64,000 nt of DNA from JABSSA01 sp039984715 (GCA_039984715.1 JBDWUA010000010.1:244158-308157), one strand, 5' to 3'; counted from the stretch's first letter, positions 43,781 through 52,861 are shown. Program-made: numbers and translations. The notes: generated from the letters alone by a model not told the origin.

Positions 43781-44470
43781 TTAGTCCTTGGATTTTAGTT
43801 CATATAGTGCGGCGGGGCGGAAGGCCCCTCCTGCTTCAAGAGCGCCGGTGGGTTGGATCAGACCTCGGTCTAATAGCTTGCGGCGAAAAGGTGGTTTCGT
43901 CAGAGGGCGAGCCAGTATGGCCTCATGGACTTCCTGAACCGCGCGGAGCGTGAATGTGTCGGGAAGCAGAGCAAAAGCGATCGACGAATAATCAAGCTTG
44001 CCGCGCAAGCGCTGAACCACGTCACCAAGTATGTCTGCGTGATCAAAAGACAGGGACAAATCAGACCCCTCGCGGTTAACCCTTGCCGGACCGCCTATTT
44101 GGTCAGACCAGTCCACCAGCAGGTTCACAAGGACCCGACCCCCGGTTGCGGCTGTTTGCAAAGTGTCGGCAGAGCAGAGCGCGAGATAGACGATACTGAT
44201 AACGCGACCTCGAGGGTCACGACCCAAAGTACCGTAGGTTGCCAGCTGTTCAAAGTGAACATCGTCAATGCCCACTTTCTCAGCTAGCACCCGTTCCACG
44301 GTTGTCTCTAATGAGTCCTCAATCCGCACAAAACCGCCCGGCATCGCATAACCCGCGACATCGCCCTCGGGACGCCTGACAAGCAGAACTTTCAAACGTC
44401 CGTCCAGTACCGTCATGATCGCAAGGTCAACTGCGACGCTAGGTTTGGCATATGTGCTTAGGTCGGTCAC
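43781..44470 (-). CDS. NrtR-type regulator (Nudix domain plus winged helix)
   Basis: 229 residues. The N-terminal Nudix domain has a degenerate box, GGFVRIEDSLETTVERVLAEK: the REx2EE core needed for hydrolysis reads RVLAEK, so it is probably a ligand-sensing fold only. The C-terminal winged helix (FTLRAVQEVHEAIL, FRRKLLDRGLI) is typical of NrtR regulators of NAD metabolism, which respond to ADP-ribose. Starts with GTG at 44468-44470; GAGG at spacing nine lies inside the right arm of the operator-like repeat. Confidence 0.88.
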   Translation of the reverse strand: MTDLSTYAKPSVAVDLAIMTVLDGRLKVLLVRRPEGDVAGYAMPGGFVRIEDSLETTVERVLAEKVGIDDVHFEQLATYGTLGRDPRGRVISIVYLALCSADTLQTAATGGRVLVNLLVDWSDQIGGPARVNREGSDLSLSFDHADILGDVVQRLRGKLDYSSIAFALLPDTFTLRAVQEVHEAILARPLTKPPFRRKLLDRGLIQPTGALEAGGAFRPAALYELKSKD

Positions 44471-44473
44471 AGC

Positions 44474-44509
44474 TTATATCCTCAATAGTTATTACCATTT
44501 AGGATATAA
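44474..44509. promoter_or_regulatory. 36-bp inverted repeat upstream of nrtR, candidate autoregulatory operator
   Basis: ttatatcct (44474-44482) and aggatataa (44501-44509) are perfect 9-bp arms separated by 18 bp, starting 3 bp upstream of the nrtR start. One arm overlaps the ribosome-binding site, so bound regulator could block both transcription and translation. NrtR sites are typically palindromic and sit in this position. Confidence 0.75.
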
Positions 44510-45009
44510 CAAGGGCAGACGTCAACCCCGAATTTCAAAACCGAGCAACCGTAGCGATAGATGGGCAACTTTTTGATCGAAGCAGCCCATGACACCGTCG
44601 CAACGAAGGTCGGAAAAGTTACGTCCCGCAGAGTGCGCCATAAGCACCCGAAATACGGCGAGCGATCTAAGGTCCCCAGAGTGCCCATTTCGACCAATGC
44701 TGCGGCCTCAATCAAAGTCAGTTATGCCGCATTATACATGAACCCGTCATAGTGGACCCATGTCACGCCACTTAGCTTGGCCGGTCATACATCCTTGAAA
44801 GAAGGGTTTGACTGATAACTCAGGAGAAACGGGTGGATAGACAAACCAATTCTGCATCGTGAGAACCTTGTAGGTTCGAGACTTTGTAGGCTAAATGTAC
44901 GGAGATAACCGCAGAGTTTGTCGGTGGTGGATTTGTTAGAATAGCTCATATAACGCAAGAAATCTCGGCGTCTCTTGCGGGCATAGGACAAGGTTGAAAC
45001 GATCAGAAG
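44510..45009. other. 500-bp intergenic region
   Basis: No credible gene. Segments such as cgtcgcaacgaaggtcgg resemble other gap sequences in the window and may be decayed repeats. It should contain the promoter of the iclR gene at 45010, but I see no convincing -35/-10 pair. Confidence 0.3.
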
Positions 45010-45762
45010 ATGAGTACAATCGATAAAGCATTTCACATCGTTCGACAGTTCACGCTTGAAAATCCGCACATCACTTTAGCGGAGATGGTGCGGTTGTCCG
45101 GATTTGACAAAACGACAACACGCCGTCTTTTGATGTCGCTCACCAAGAATGAGATTTTAGAGAAACATCCGAGTGGGACCGGGTATCAGCTGGGAACATT
45201 GCCGTTGCAGCTGTCCAGAATTCGCCGCAAGACATCAAACTTTGACCAGTCGGCGGAACAAGTGTTAAGCAAACTGGTTTCCACAACGAACGAGTCAGCC
45301 CATATCGTCGTTCTTTCTCAGGATGGGTTAAAGAATATCCTAGTGTTGCTGCCAAATCGCGCGACACATGTTAGCTTTGACGAAGATGAAGACGTTCAAG
45401 TTCATGCCACGGCATCAGGGATGTGTTTCCTGGCATTTTCTTCCGAAGCTGAAGTCGACAAAGCATTGTCTCAGCCGCTTGCGAAACTCACCAGTTTCAC
45501 TGAAACGAGCTCTCAAAAAATTCGGGTCAGGCTTCCCGAGATCAGGGAATCCGCGTCTGTTGTGATGGAAAGCACGAGAGAGGAGGACGTGTCCTCGATC
45601 GCGTCGCCTTTCTTTAATGGCGATGGGGCGTTTTTGGGCGCAATTTCTATTGCCGTGCCAGCGAACCGCGCATCAAAAGATGCGATTGCAGCTCTTTCTG
45701 AGGCTGTGCGCCAATCCAGCAAAGAATTGACCCTCAAGATCGGTGGCGTATTGCCAATTTAG
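45010..45762 (+). CDS. IclR-family regulator upstream of the reductive dehalogenase
   Basis: 250 residues: winged helix at the N-terminus (KAFHIVRQFTLENPHITLAEMVRLSGFDKTTTRRLL has the HTH around residues 20-45), and an IclR ligand domain with VHATASGMCFLAF. It is on the same strand as the dehalogenase, 288 bp upstream, with no other clear gene between, so it is the obvious candidate regulator. Ribosome site weak. Family members usually bind aromatic or carboxylic acid ligands. Confidence 0.9.
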   Translation: MSTIDKAFHIVRQFTLENPHITLAEMVRLSGFDKTTTRRLLMSLTKNEILEKHPSGTGYQLGTLPLQLSRIRRKTSNFDQSAEQVLSKLVSTTNESAHIVVLSQDGLKNILVLLPNRATHVSFDEDEDVQVHATASGMCFLAFSSEAEVDKALSQPLAKLTSFTETSSQKIRVRLPEIRESASVVMESTREEDVSSIASPFFNGDGAFLGAISIAVPANRASKDAIAALSEAVRQSSKELTLKIGGVLPI

Positions 45763-45995
45763 AACGCCTTGGCGCATTTGCTCTGCTGAATTATTAATTC
45801 GGCTTCCGGCACAAGGTGCGCGAATACGTCTTCTATCTCCGCCATATAAATCCACTGCATTGCCCAACCTCGTGTTGGGCGAACGGAAGGATCGTCGGTC
45901 ACGTCCCTGACGTACCAGCATGCCATATCTGTTGACTTAATTGATACAGCTGCAGTACCGTTAAATGGCCACTCGTGCCAAATATAGGTACACAC
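45759..45995 (-). CDS. Doubtful small ORF antisense to the dehalogenase leader
   Basis: 78-codon frame with an unusual composition (many Trp and Met: WYVRDVTDD, WAMQWIYMAEIEDV) that reads like a protein fragment, overlapping the iclR stop by 4 bp. No family recognised and no ribosome site seen. It may be a remnant or chance frame. Confidence 0.2.
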   Translation of the reverse strand: MCTYIWHEWPFNGTAAVSIKSTDMACWYVRDVTDDPSVRPTRGWAMQWIYMAEIEDVFAHLVPEAELIIQQSKCAKAF

Positions 45996-46050
45996 TTAAT
46001 GTTTGAGCAGGTTGTCAGAGACTAGTCTTATCTACGGCTTTGGAGGAAAA

Positions 46051-49000
46051 ATGCGTCTTTTCAGTTACAAATCTCGCCCGGTTCATATGGGACCGCTGCC
46101 AGTAGAAAGACTGAAACGGCTGGGCGGCCAAGTTGACCTCAGCATGGTGAAAACGCGGCCCCAACTGAAGTTTGAAGATGACGGATCGACCGAAAACCTA
46201 AAGAACGCGATGCGCGTCATGGCACGGTATATCGATGCAACGCGCGAAGGGCATTCCAGCGGACAAACACCTGTTGTCCCCGATGCATTGGATGAACGCG
46301 CGCATCAAGCGAAGTCGCTCGCCTACTTTATGGATGCTCTGCATGTTGGTTGTGCAGAGTTCGGCGATAACCTGCTTTTGCCAAAGCCATATTTGAACGA
46401 AGACCTACCGGAGCTTCATGACCAATTGGGCAATTTGCCCGAAGACGTACCTGGCTTTCATCACATGATTGCGCACCATATGCAGGAAGGCATCGATACG
46501 AATGCCACCGCGATTAAGGGGCACACACATGCAATCTCTATCGTTTTTGACCACTTTCGGGATTTGGGGAAAGATGAATCTGGTTACCCTTGGCTCAAAG
46601 GGACTGGCAAACATGTGGCCAGTCTTCGTGCCTCAGAGGTAGCCGTTGTCCTAGCCAATTATTTGAGAGTTCTGGGATTTAGTGCCCGCGCGCATACTGA
46701 ATCCACAACAGAGATTGATCTGGCCAAAGCGGCAGTTGCGGCCGGTGTTGCAGAGATAGGTCCAGATGGTGAAGCGACCCATCCATATGCTGGCGATAGG
46801 TTCGCAATTGCTGTTGTGACAACTGACATGGCGATGGAGGTGGATGCACCACTCGCTGCCCGTGGCGCGATGGACAAGTTGCGCTCGCACGGCCCCTCTT
46901 GGTGGATGGGCGGGGGATTTGGGATGGGTCGCGGCATGGGGACGACCAAGAATGCCAGCAATTTGGACCCTTACAAAAGACGCAATTTCGAGCATGACGT
47001 TTACGGTATGCACAAGATTAAGCGTGTCGATAAAACGACGACGTTTATTGACGAGGCCCGCGTCCCACGCGTTCCAAAGCGCGCCGATGGATTTTGGCGC
47101 GGTAATTTTGGCGATATGGGCGAGTACTTACAAACCCAAAGCAACGATGAGTTCTGTGTCATAAAAGGTGTTGTCGGTGAGGCGCAATATGGCTTGATCG
47201 GTCCCTTGCATCTGCTTGAACGTCGCCAAATCGACATGCCCCGTTTGCCCGGGAACGAAGATCCCGATTTGAATGCCAAACGTATCAAGTCCGCCTTGCA
47301 CTATATCGGCACCGACATTGCCGGCATTTCTGAGGCCCCTGATTGGGTATGGTACAGTCATGAACATGACGGATCAGAAATCGACAGCTCTCACACGCGC
47401 GCAATCACTATTTTGGTTGATCAGGGCCACGAGACGATGGAAGGCGCAAGCGGCGATGATTGGATTGCGTCATCACAAAGTATGCGGGCCTATTTGCGGG
47501 GATTGTTGCTGGGTGGCGTTATTGCCGAACAGATCCGAAATCTGGGGTACGAGGCCCGCACGCATAGCGTCGTTGATAGCGATGTCTTGCAAGTTCCGCT
47601 GATTTTGTTGGCTGGATTGGGCGAGATGAGCCGGATCGGTGATGCGGCAATGAACCCATTTCTTGGACCGCGCCTAAAGTCCTTTACCATAACAACTGAC
47701 ATGCCAATGACGCCTGACAAGCCGATTGATTTTGGTTTGCAGAAGTTCTGCGAGTCTTGCAACAAATGTGCCCGCGAGTGCCCATCCGGTGCAATTTCTG
47801 CGGGTCCAAAAGTGATGTTTAACGGCTATGAGGCGTGGAAGCCGGACAGCGAAAAATGCACGCGCTACCGTGTTGGTCAGACGGATGGGGCGATGTGTGG
47901 GCGTTGTATGAAAACATGCCCATGGAACCTAGAAGGACTTTTCGTTGAATCGCCTTTTCGCTGGCTTGCAATGAATGTCCCACAGGCGGCAAAGACGCTT
48001 GCAAAGCTAGACGATAAAGTCGGGAATGGGCGGATCAACCCGGTCAAGAAATGGTGGTGGGACATCGAGACGACGATGGATGGCACCAAGCAAAAAGTCC
48101 CCAAAGACCGGATCAACCGACGTGATCTACAGCTTGAAATCGATCTAAAGTACGAAGACCAGTCTTTAGCCGCCTATACTGCTGATGTCCTGCCTGCACC
48201 CATCCCGGTTGTGCACCCTATGAACCGCGAATTGGCCATTGAGACTTACGAGAACCTGATTTCAGCCGATGAATATCAAGCAAGGTTGGCCAAGGGTGAA
48301 ACCGAAGGGCTCGCGCCTCAATACAAGATCCCAGAAGACGGCCCTGATGTGCAGTATTTGCGGATCACAAAGCGTGAAATGCAGGCCGACGGCGTTGTTG
48401 TTCTTGAACTTGAAAACCCTGACGGTTCTGATGTCACGCCCTTTACCGCAGGCGGGCACATTGACTTGATTATCGATGCACCCTTCACACGCCAATACAG
48501 TCTTGCAGGCGATCCCGCGGACACCTCAAAGTATGTAATTGGAATCCTCGAAGAAAAAGAAGGCCGTGGTGGGTCAATGCGCGTCCATGAACGGCTGCAT
48601 GAAGGTACGATCGTTCCCGTTACTGGTCCGCGAAACCACTTCCCCCTGAACGAAAACGCGTCAAAGACACTTCTGTTTGGGGGCGGTATAGGGGTCACTC
48701 CAATGATCGCTATGGCCAATACACTACACGCGAGTGGTGCCGAATTTGAGCTGCATTATTGCTTCCGCCAACGGTCCACCGCAGGCTTTCTCGAATACCT
48801 AGAAAACCAGCCATGGGCTGATCACGTAAAACTGCACATCTCATCAGAAGGGACGCGGGCGGATCTGGATGAATTGGTCGGCGCACCCGAGGGCGGTAAG
48901 TATTTGTACACCTGCGGGCCAAACGCCTTTATGGAATCTGTGATGGCTGTTGCAGAAAAGATGGGCTGGGACGACGACAATATTCGTTGTGAATACTTTA

Positions 49001-49296
49001 CTGTCCCCGAACAACCTGACTTTGAAAACCATGCATTTGAGGTGACCCTAAAGCAATCTGGAAAAACACTGCAGGTCGCTGAGGACCAATCACTCGCAGA
49101 TGTTTTGATGAAAGAAGGTTTGCCTGTTCAGACCAAGTGCAGCGACGGCCTGTGTGGCGTCTGTAAAGTTGGGTTTACCGCAGGTGATGTAGAGCACAGA
49201 GACTTTGTCCTTTCAAAGAAAGAACGCGAGCATGCAATGGTCACCTGCTGTTCACGACCTAAACCTGAAAGCGAACGGCTGATACTTGACCTTTAA
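46051..49296 (+). CDS. Self-sufficient cytoplasmic reductive dehalogenase fused to an FMN/[2Fe-2S] reductase
   Basis: 1081 residues. Residues 1-560 are a corrinoid-binding dehalogenase domain with an internal duplication (RASEVAVVLANYLRVLGFSA versus RAYLRGLLLGGVIAEQIRNLG) and the LGEMSRIGD / NPFLGPRLK segment. Two [4Fe-4S] clusters follow: C567, C570, C573, C577 and C603, C616, C619, C623. From about 770 there is a phthalate-dioxygenase-reductase-like module: R814-QYSL for FMN, LFGGGIGVTPM for NAD(P)H, and a C-terminal [2Fe-2S] site C1030, C1035, C1038, C1066. There is no Tat signal and no RdhB anchor gene. This is the catabolic class typified by NpRdhA and BhbA, removing halogen from hydroxylated aromatics. 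The start follows GGAGG; the upstream TTG was rejected. Confidence 0.92.
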   Translation: MRLFSYKSRPVHMGPLPVERLKRLGGQVDLSMVKTRPQLKFEDDGSTENLKNAMRVMARYIDATREGHSSGQTPVVPDALDERAHQAKSLAYFMDALHVGCAEFGDNLLLPKPYLNEDLPELHDQLGNLPEDVPGFHHMIAHHMQEGIDTNATAIKGHTHAISIVFDHFRDLGKDESGYPWLKGTGKHVASLRASEVAVVLANYLRVLGFSARAHTESTTEIDLAKAAVAAGVAEIGPDGEATHPYAGDRFAIAVVTTDMAMEVDAPLAARGAMDKLRSHGPSWWMGGGFGMGRGMGTTKNASNLDPYKRRNFEHDVYGMHKIKRVDKTTTFIDEARVPRVPKRADGFWRGNFGDMGEYLQTQSNDEFCVIKGVVGEAQYGLIGPLHLLERRQIDMPRLPGNEDPDLNAKRIKSALHYIGTDIAGISEAPDWVWYSHEHDGSEIDSSHTRAITILVDQGHETMEGASGDDWIASSQSMRAYLRGLLLGGVIAEQIRNLGYEARTHSVVDSDVLQVPLILLAGLGEMSRIGDAAMNPFLGPRLKSFTITTDMPMTPDKPIDFGLQKFCESCNKCARECPSGAISAGPKVMFNGYEAWKPDSEKCTRYRVGQTDGAMCGRCMKTCPWNLEGLFVESPFRWLAMNVPQAAKTLAKLDDKVGNGRINPVKKWWWDIETTMDGTKQKVPKDRINRRDLQLEIDLKYEDQSLAAYTADVLPAPIPVVHPMNRELAIETYENLISADEYQARLAKGETEGLAPQYKIPEDGPDVQYLRITKREMQADGVVVLELENPDGSDVTPFTAGGHIDLIIDAPFTRQYSLAGDPADTSKYVIGILEEKEGRGGSMRVHERLHEGTIVPVTGPRNHFPLNENASKTLLFGGGIGVTPMIAMANTLHASGAEFELHYCFRQRSTAGFLEYLENQPWADHVKLHISSEGTRADLDELVGAPEGGKYLYTCGPNAFMESVMAVAEKMGWDDDNIRCEYFTVPEQPDFENHAFEVTLKQSGKTLQVAEDQSLADVLMKEGLPVQTKCSDGLCGVCKVGFTAGDVEHRDFVLSKKEREHAMVTCCSRPKPESERLILDL

Positions 49297-49528
49297 GGGG
49301 CAATGACAGCCATTAGGAAACCAACCCGGAATGATCACCGCACTATTGCGTGTGAGAACTAGCGGAGAGCGGGTGCGTTCCGGGCTTTAGTGTCGTTTTG
49401 AACCGCAACGGTCCAAGGCGTGGTTTGGTTTGCGTCGAATATTGAAAATACAGTGTCCTCAGCCCTGACTGGTTTTCAAAGAGTGACCGGCATCCACAAT
49501 GGTGCCGATCACCCGAAGAGCTGTAATA

Positions 49529-50461
49529 CTATTGATCCAGCAAGCTGCCGATTGCATCGAGTTCAGCGGCATTCCGAGTAAGACGCGCTTGTGTGTCTTT
49601 AGCATTCTGCCAATAAACAAGAGCGCCAGTTTCAGCGGAAAGCGTCTGCGCGCGTTCCGAAGCCATTGTTTTCTCTGCAACCGCCACAATTTTCTCGCGA
49701 ACGTCCGCCGGCGTATCCTTGTGAACGAAAAGACCATTCCATAAAGCGATACCAAGATCAGGTTGAATCTCACCAACGGCCGGAACATCAGGAATCAAAG
49801 ATATTCTATCGCTGCCTATCGTTGCCAAAACTTTGAGATCGCCTAAACACGGTAGGATGAGTTGAATTGTTGTACTGACGACATCAACATCACCAGACGC
49901 AAGCGTATTGCAATCCAATGCGTCGAAGGCAGCATCAGACGCAAAATTGACGCCCATTTTCGCAGCGAATGCCATAGTAACTCTGGTTGGCGCGAAGGGC
50001 GCGCCAAAATGCCCAAGCGCTACCGAATTGTCCTGAGAATATGCGGCCAACCCTTCAATATCATCATAGGGCGCGTTTTTTCCGGCTGCTATGACAAATG
50101 GATATGTCACAAAAGCGCCAATCGGCTCAAATGGGTTTGGGCTTAGCTCTGGAATGCCGATTTGTGGGCCCACGACTGCGACAGACATAACAAAAGAGCC
50201 AATCGTGTATCCGTCGGCAGGTGCCTGAGCTACAGAAATTGCTCCAGGGAAAGGCCCGCCTCCGCCGCCTGGTTTGTTTATGACCGCTGCTGACACTCCG
50301 TATTCTTTCTGGAAGTCTTCAGCGATCATTCGCGTCAATACGTCTTCTAAGTCTCCGGGTGGCCATGGAACGATAAATTCGACCGGCTTGTCTGGGTATT
50401 CAGCCTGCGCAGCCAAAGGAAGCGCAGCCAAAAAACCAACGAATAGCATTTTCTTAAGCAT
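49529..50461 (-). CDS. Orphan TctC/Bug-family periplasmic binding protein
   Basis: 310 residues with signal peptide (MLKKMLFVGFLAALPLAAQA). Very similar along its length to the TctC at 11.6-12.6 kb (shared EFIVPWPPGDLEDVLTRM-type start, KPGGGGGPF, ALDCNTLASGDVDV), but no tctA or tctB lies nearby. The ATG at 50459-50461 follows GAGGGGGTG; the earlier in-frame ATG has no ribosome site. It may lend a new substrate, perhaps a haloaromatic acid, to the distant TctAB pair, or act as a sensor. Confidence 0.9.
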   Translation of the reverse strand: MLKKMLFVGFLAALPLAAQAEYPDKPVEFIVPWPPGDLEDVLTRMIAEDFQKEYGVSAAVINKPGGGGGPFPGAISVAQAPADGYTIGSFVMSVAVVGPQIGIPELSPNPFEPIGAFVTYPFVIAAGKNAPYDDIEGLAAYSQDNSVALGHFGAPFAPTRVTMAFAAKMGVNFASDAAFDALDCNTLASGDVDVVSTTIQLILPCLGDLKVLATIGSDRISLIPDVPAVGEIQPDLGIALWNGLFVHKDTPADVREKIVAVAEKTMASERAQTLSAETGALVYWQNAKDTQARLTRNAAELDAIGSLLDQ

Positions 50462-51241
50462 ATCAATCACCCCCTCTAATGTATCAATAATTGGCATAAT
50501 AGACCTAATATTGCCACTTTGGTATGCTTTTATTGCGTAGATCCGTTTGAGGTTTCACTGTTTGAATCCGGGATGAAGGCGAAAAAGCTCCAGAAATTTA
50601 AATCTTGCGGAGCACAAAACCACGAGCAGATCAGCTTACAATGGCGCGCTGAAGTCGCGTGGAACGTTGGCGACTTGGTTCGATCCTGACATGACATGGC
50701 AGCCGATTTTGACGCGCAATGTCAGCTAAATTGGCGTGCAACTTGAAGGAGGTTAGCCGATATTCCCAAACTAACTGGCCATATTCGATTTGGACTTATT
50801 GGCAATGGGCAGCGGCCTGACATAGCAAAACACTGAGAACCCCGGTTTGCAAACAATTCGGGGTTTCTTTTTCAGACGGATTTCAACCAGCATGATGTAA
50901 CTCCCCTTGATGTGCCCTGAGCCGCCATCCGTAACGATCAACGTCGCTGCGATGTAGCTTCCTCAAAGCAGTCGTTGATAGTCATCGCAGATTTTTGAGG
51001 GTGTCGATGACTGCTATGCAGGACCTTGCTGCCGTTCGTTGCGGCTCAGCCAGTGGCTGCGTTCGAAGAACTTTTCAAGAAAACAAATGAATAGGGAGTG
51101 TTGATTGTGACCTTCCACCGTTTTGGGCAACGCTGCATAAGCTGAAACAGTTTGGTCCAGCGTGGTGCTTCGTGAGTCAAGCCAACCAGCACGTTGATTG
51201 CATGGTGGATTTAACTGGGAAGAAATCGCCGCCGTCAATAG
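50462..51241. other. 780-bp gene-poor stretch
   Basis: Apart from an orphan terminator at 50838-50872 no gene is supportable. Frames are short and unrecognised. The sequence looks like decayed DNA, consistent with gene loss beside the dehalogenase locus. Confidence 0.4.
50838..50872 (+). terminator. Strong orphan rho-independent terminator
   Basis: aaccccg (50838-50844) pairs with cggggtt (50859-50865), followed by ttctttttc on the plus strand. No plus-strand gene precedes it for over 1.5 kb, so it terminates either an unrecognised small RNA or a deleted gene. Confidence 0.7.
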
Positions 51242-51937
51242 TTATTTGAGTGCTTCAATCTCTCGAAACGATGGAGCTCGAATTAGGAGATAGTCTCCGC
51301 TCAACCATAGCAAGTAGCTGATTAGCATGATGAATGCCAACATCGCGTCCGTTTCGTCGCCACCGGAAAATACATAATAATATAGAGTGATGCCCACAGT
51401 TGCTAACGACAGAATTCTGCTGACTATGGCCATCATTCTAAATACATACTGAACCCCAGAACAGCTGTGGTTTTCTTTACATTGAATGGGAAATGTCGCC
51501 GAACCAAATTTTCCAACTGCCAACAGGCACCCTGCGACAATGGCGAAACGAACCTCACCAAACTGAACCAGAGAAACTGTCAGCACGACTGTCGCAACGC
51601 CAGAGAGAAAATCGCCAATTCTGATGTGTTTTTCACTTGGATACCGACGGCCATTAAAACCACGGTGATACGCTTCGCCCCCTGCCAAAAATATCAACAT
51701 TGACACCGTAAGGCAGCTGATTTCGGCGCTCCCAAAAAGATACCGCCAAACGAGTGGCTCGTCGCCCTGAAAGGTTCCTTGAGACAGGCAAAACACCCCA
51801 AATCCGCCAAAAAGCGCAACGAGGTTGCCAATATTATGCAATCCTCCCGGCCCAGTTGATCGTTTTCGCACATTGGAAAAGAGCGTATTGTACAGGTCTA
51901 AATTTGAGCAGGGACTGCCCGGTCGATGATTATCCAA
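51242..51937 (-). CDS. Membrane protein of unknown function
   Basis: 231 residues with about six hydrophobic segments (for example LVALFGGFGVFCLS, SCLTVSMLIFLAGG, ISLATVGITLYYYVF-like region and LAFIMLISYLLWLSGDYLL). Family not recognised. It is divergent from a LuxR-type regulator across 189 AT-rich bases, which suggests a regulator-target pair. No signal peptide is evident. Confidence 0.7.
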   Translation of the reverse strand: MDNHRPGSPCSNLDLYNTLFSNVRKRSTGPGGLHNIGNLVALFGGFGVFCLSQGTFQGDEPLVWRYLFGSAEISCLTVSMLIFLAGGEAYHRGFNGRRYPSEKHIRIGDFLSGVATVVLTVSLVQFGEVRFAIVAGCLLAVGKFGSATFPIQCKENHSCSGVQYVFRMMAIVSRILSLATVGITLYYYVFSGGDETDAMLAFIMLISYLLWLSGDYLLIRAPSFREIEALK

Positions 51938-52126
51938 AATGAAATCCGTGCAATAATATATGAAAATAAAAATAAAACAGGCTTAGAAATACTATTCTGC
52001 GGCCTAAGCTTGGTTCTATGATATTCTGAAAGCTGGGCCACACAAGCTCGGGAAACGTTCGGTTTTCCGAAGCAATTCCAATATTTCGCTCGCTGCGTTC
52101 AACAAAAAGTCAGACACTGGTGGACT

Positions 52127-52861
52127 ATGTATTCTGAAAAAATCAAAACGATAGTGCGTAGCAGCACATCCATCGAAAACGCGCTCCAAAAGATGGTTCT
52201 ACAGTTTGGCGACGGTCGGCTAGAACACCTATTCTGGGGATACGCTGTGCATGTTCACGGGCTCGCACGAAACGACGCACTTATTGCGCACACATGCGAA
52301 GGGACGGAGCTAACCGAGGCGTTTCTAGCGGCTGGTGGTACGGCAAATGATGTGGTCGCAAACAAGATCGGGACTCTGAAACATCCCTTCCAGATTGATA
52401 TTGTGCAACTTGCAGAGCATCAGCGCGACACCAAGGATGCACGGCTGACGTTCACGGAAACGATTATTGCGCATGACATTAAGACGGCTTGGATCTGTAT
52501 TGTTGATGCGCCCTGGGTTGGCGGATCAGGTGTTTTCAACCAATTCTACAAAGACAGGCTGGCAGAACCCGCAATTCCCTTGGACGACATAAGTGAGATT
52601 GCGCACACATTTCACGAGGAACTAAGGCGCAATCGATTGATTGCGAAACAGATCAACCTGCGAAAAATCCAGGTCGAATTCCTGTCGGAAGTTGCAAAGG
52701 GACGATCGGCTGAGGATCTTGCCGATAAGTATCAAATTTCAAGCCGCGCCGTAGAAAAGAGACTTGAGAACATCCGGAAAACTCTGAATTCACGAAACAC
52801 TTTGGAGGCTGTTTACAAGGCAACAATGTATGGTGTGTTGCCTTATTCCGCCACAAATTGA
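52127..52861 (+). CDS. LuxR-type regulator without a recognisable autoinducer domain
   Basis: 244 residues. The C-terminal LuxR helix-turn-helix is clear (EFLSEVAKGRSAEDLADKYQISSRAVEKRLENIRKTLNS, about 185-224). The N-terminal ~170 residues have the length of an autoinducer-binding domain, but the usual conserved Trp/Tyr/Asp pattern is not obvious. No luxI-type synthase is in the window, so it is a solo regulator, perhaps of the divergent membrane-protein gene. Confidence 0.82.
   Translation: MYSEKIKTIVRSSTSIENALQKMVLQFGDGRLEHLFWGYAVHVHGLARNDALIAHTCEGTELTEAFLAAGGTANDVVANKIGTLKHPFQIDIVQLAEHQRDTKDARLTFTETIIAHDIKTAWICIVDAPWVGGSGVFNQFYKDRLAEPAIPLDDISEIAHTFHEELRRNRLIAKQINLRKIQVEFLSEVAKGRSAEDLADKYQISSRAVEKRLENIRKTLNSRNTLEAVYKATMYGVLPYSATN

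Noticed and set aside
45763..46050. Cobalamin riboswitch or strong promoter before the dehalogenase
   Set aside because: I found neither a B12-box-like conserved core nor a convincing -35/-10 pair by eye; a covariance search would decide.
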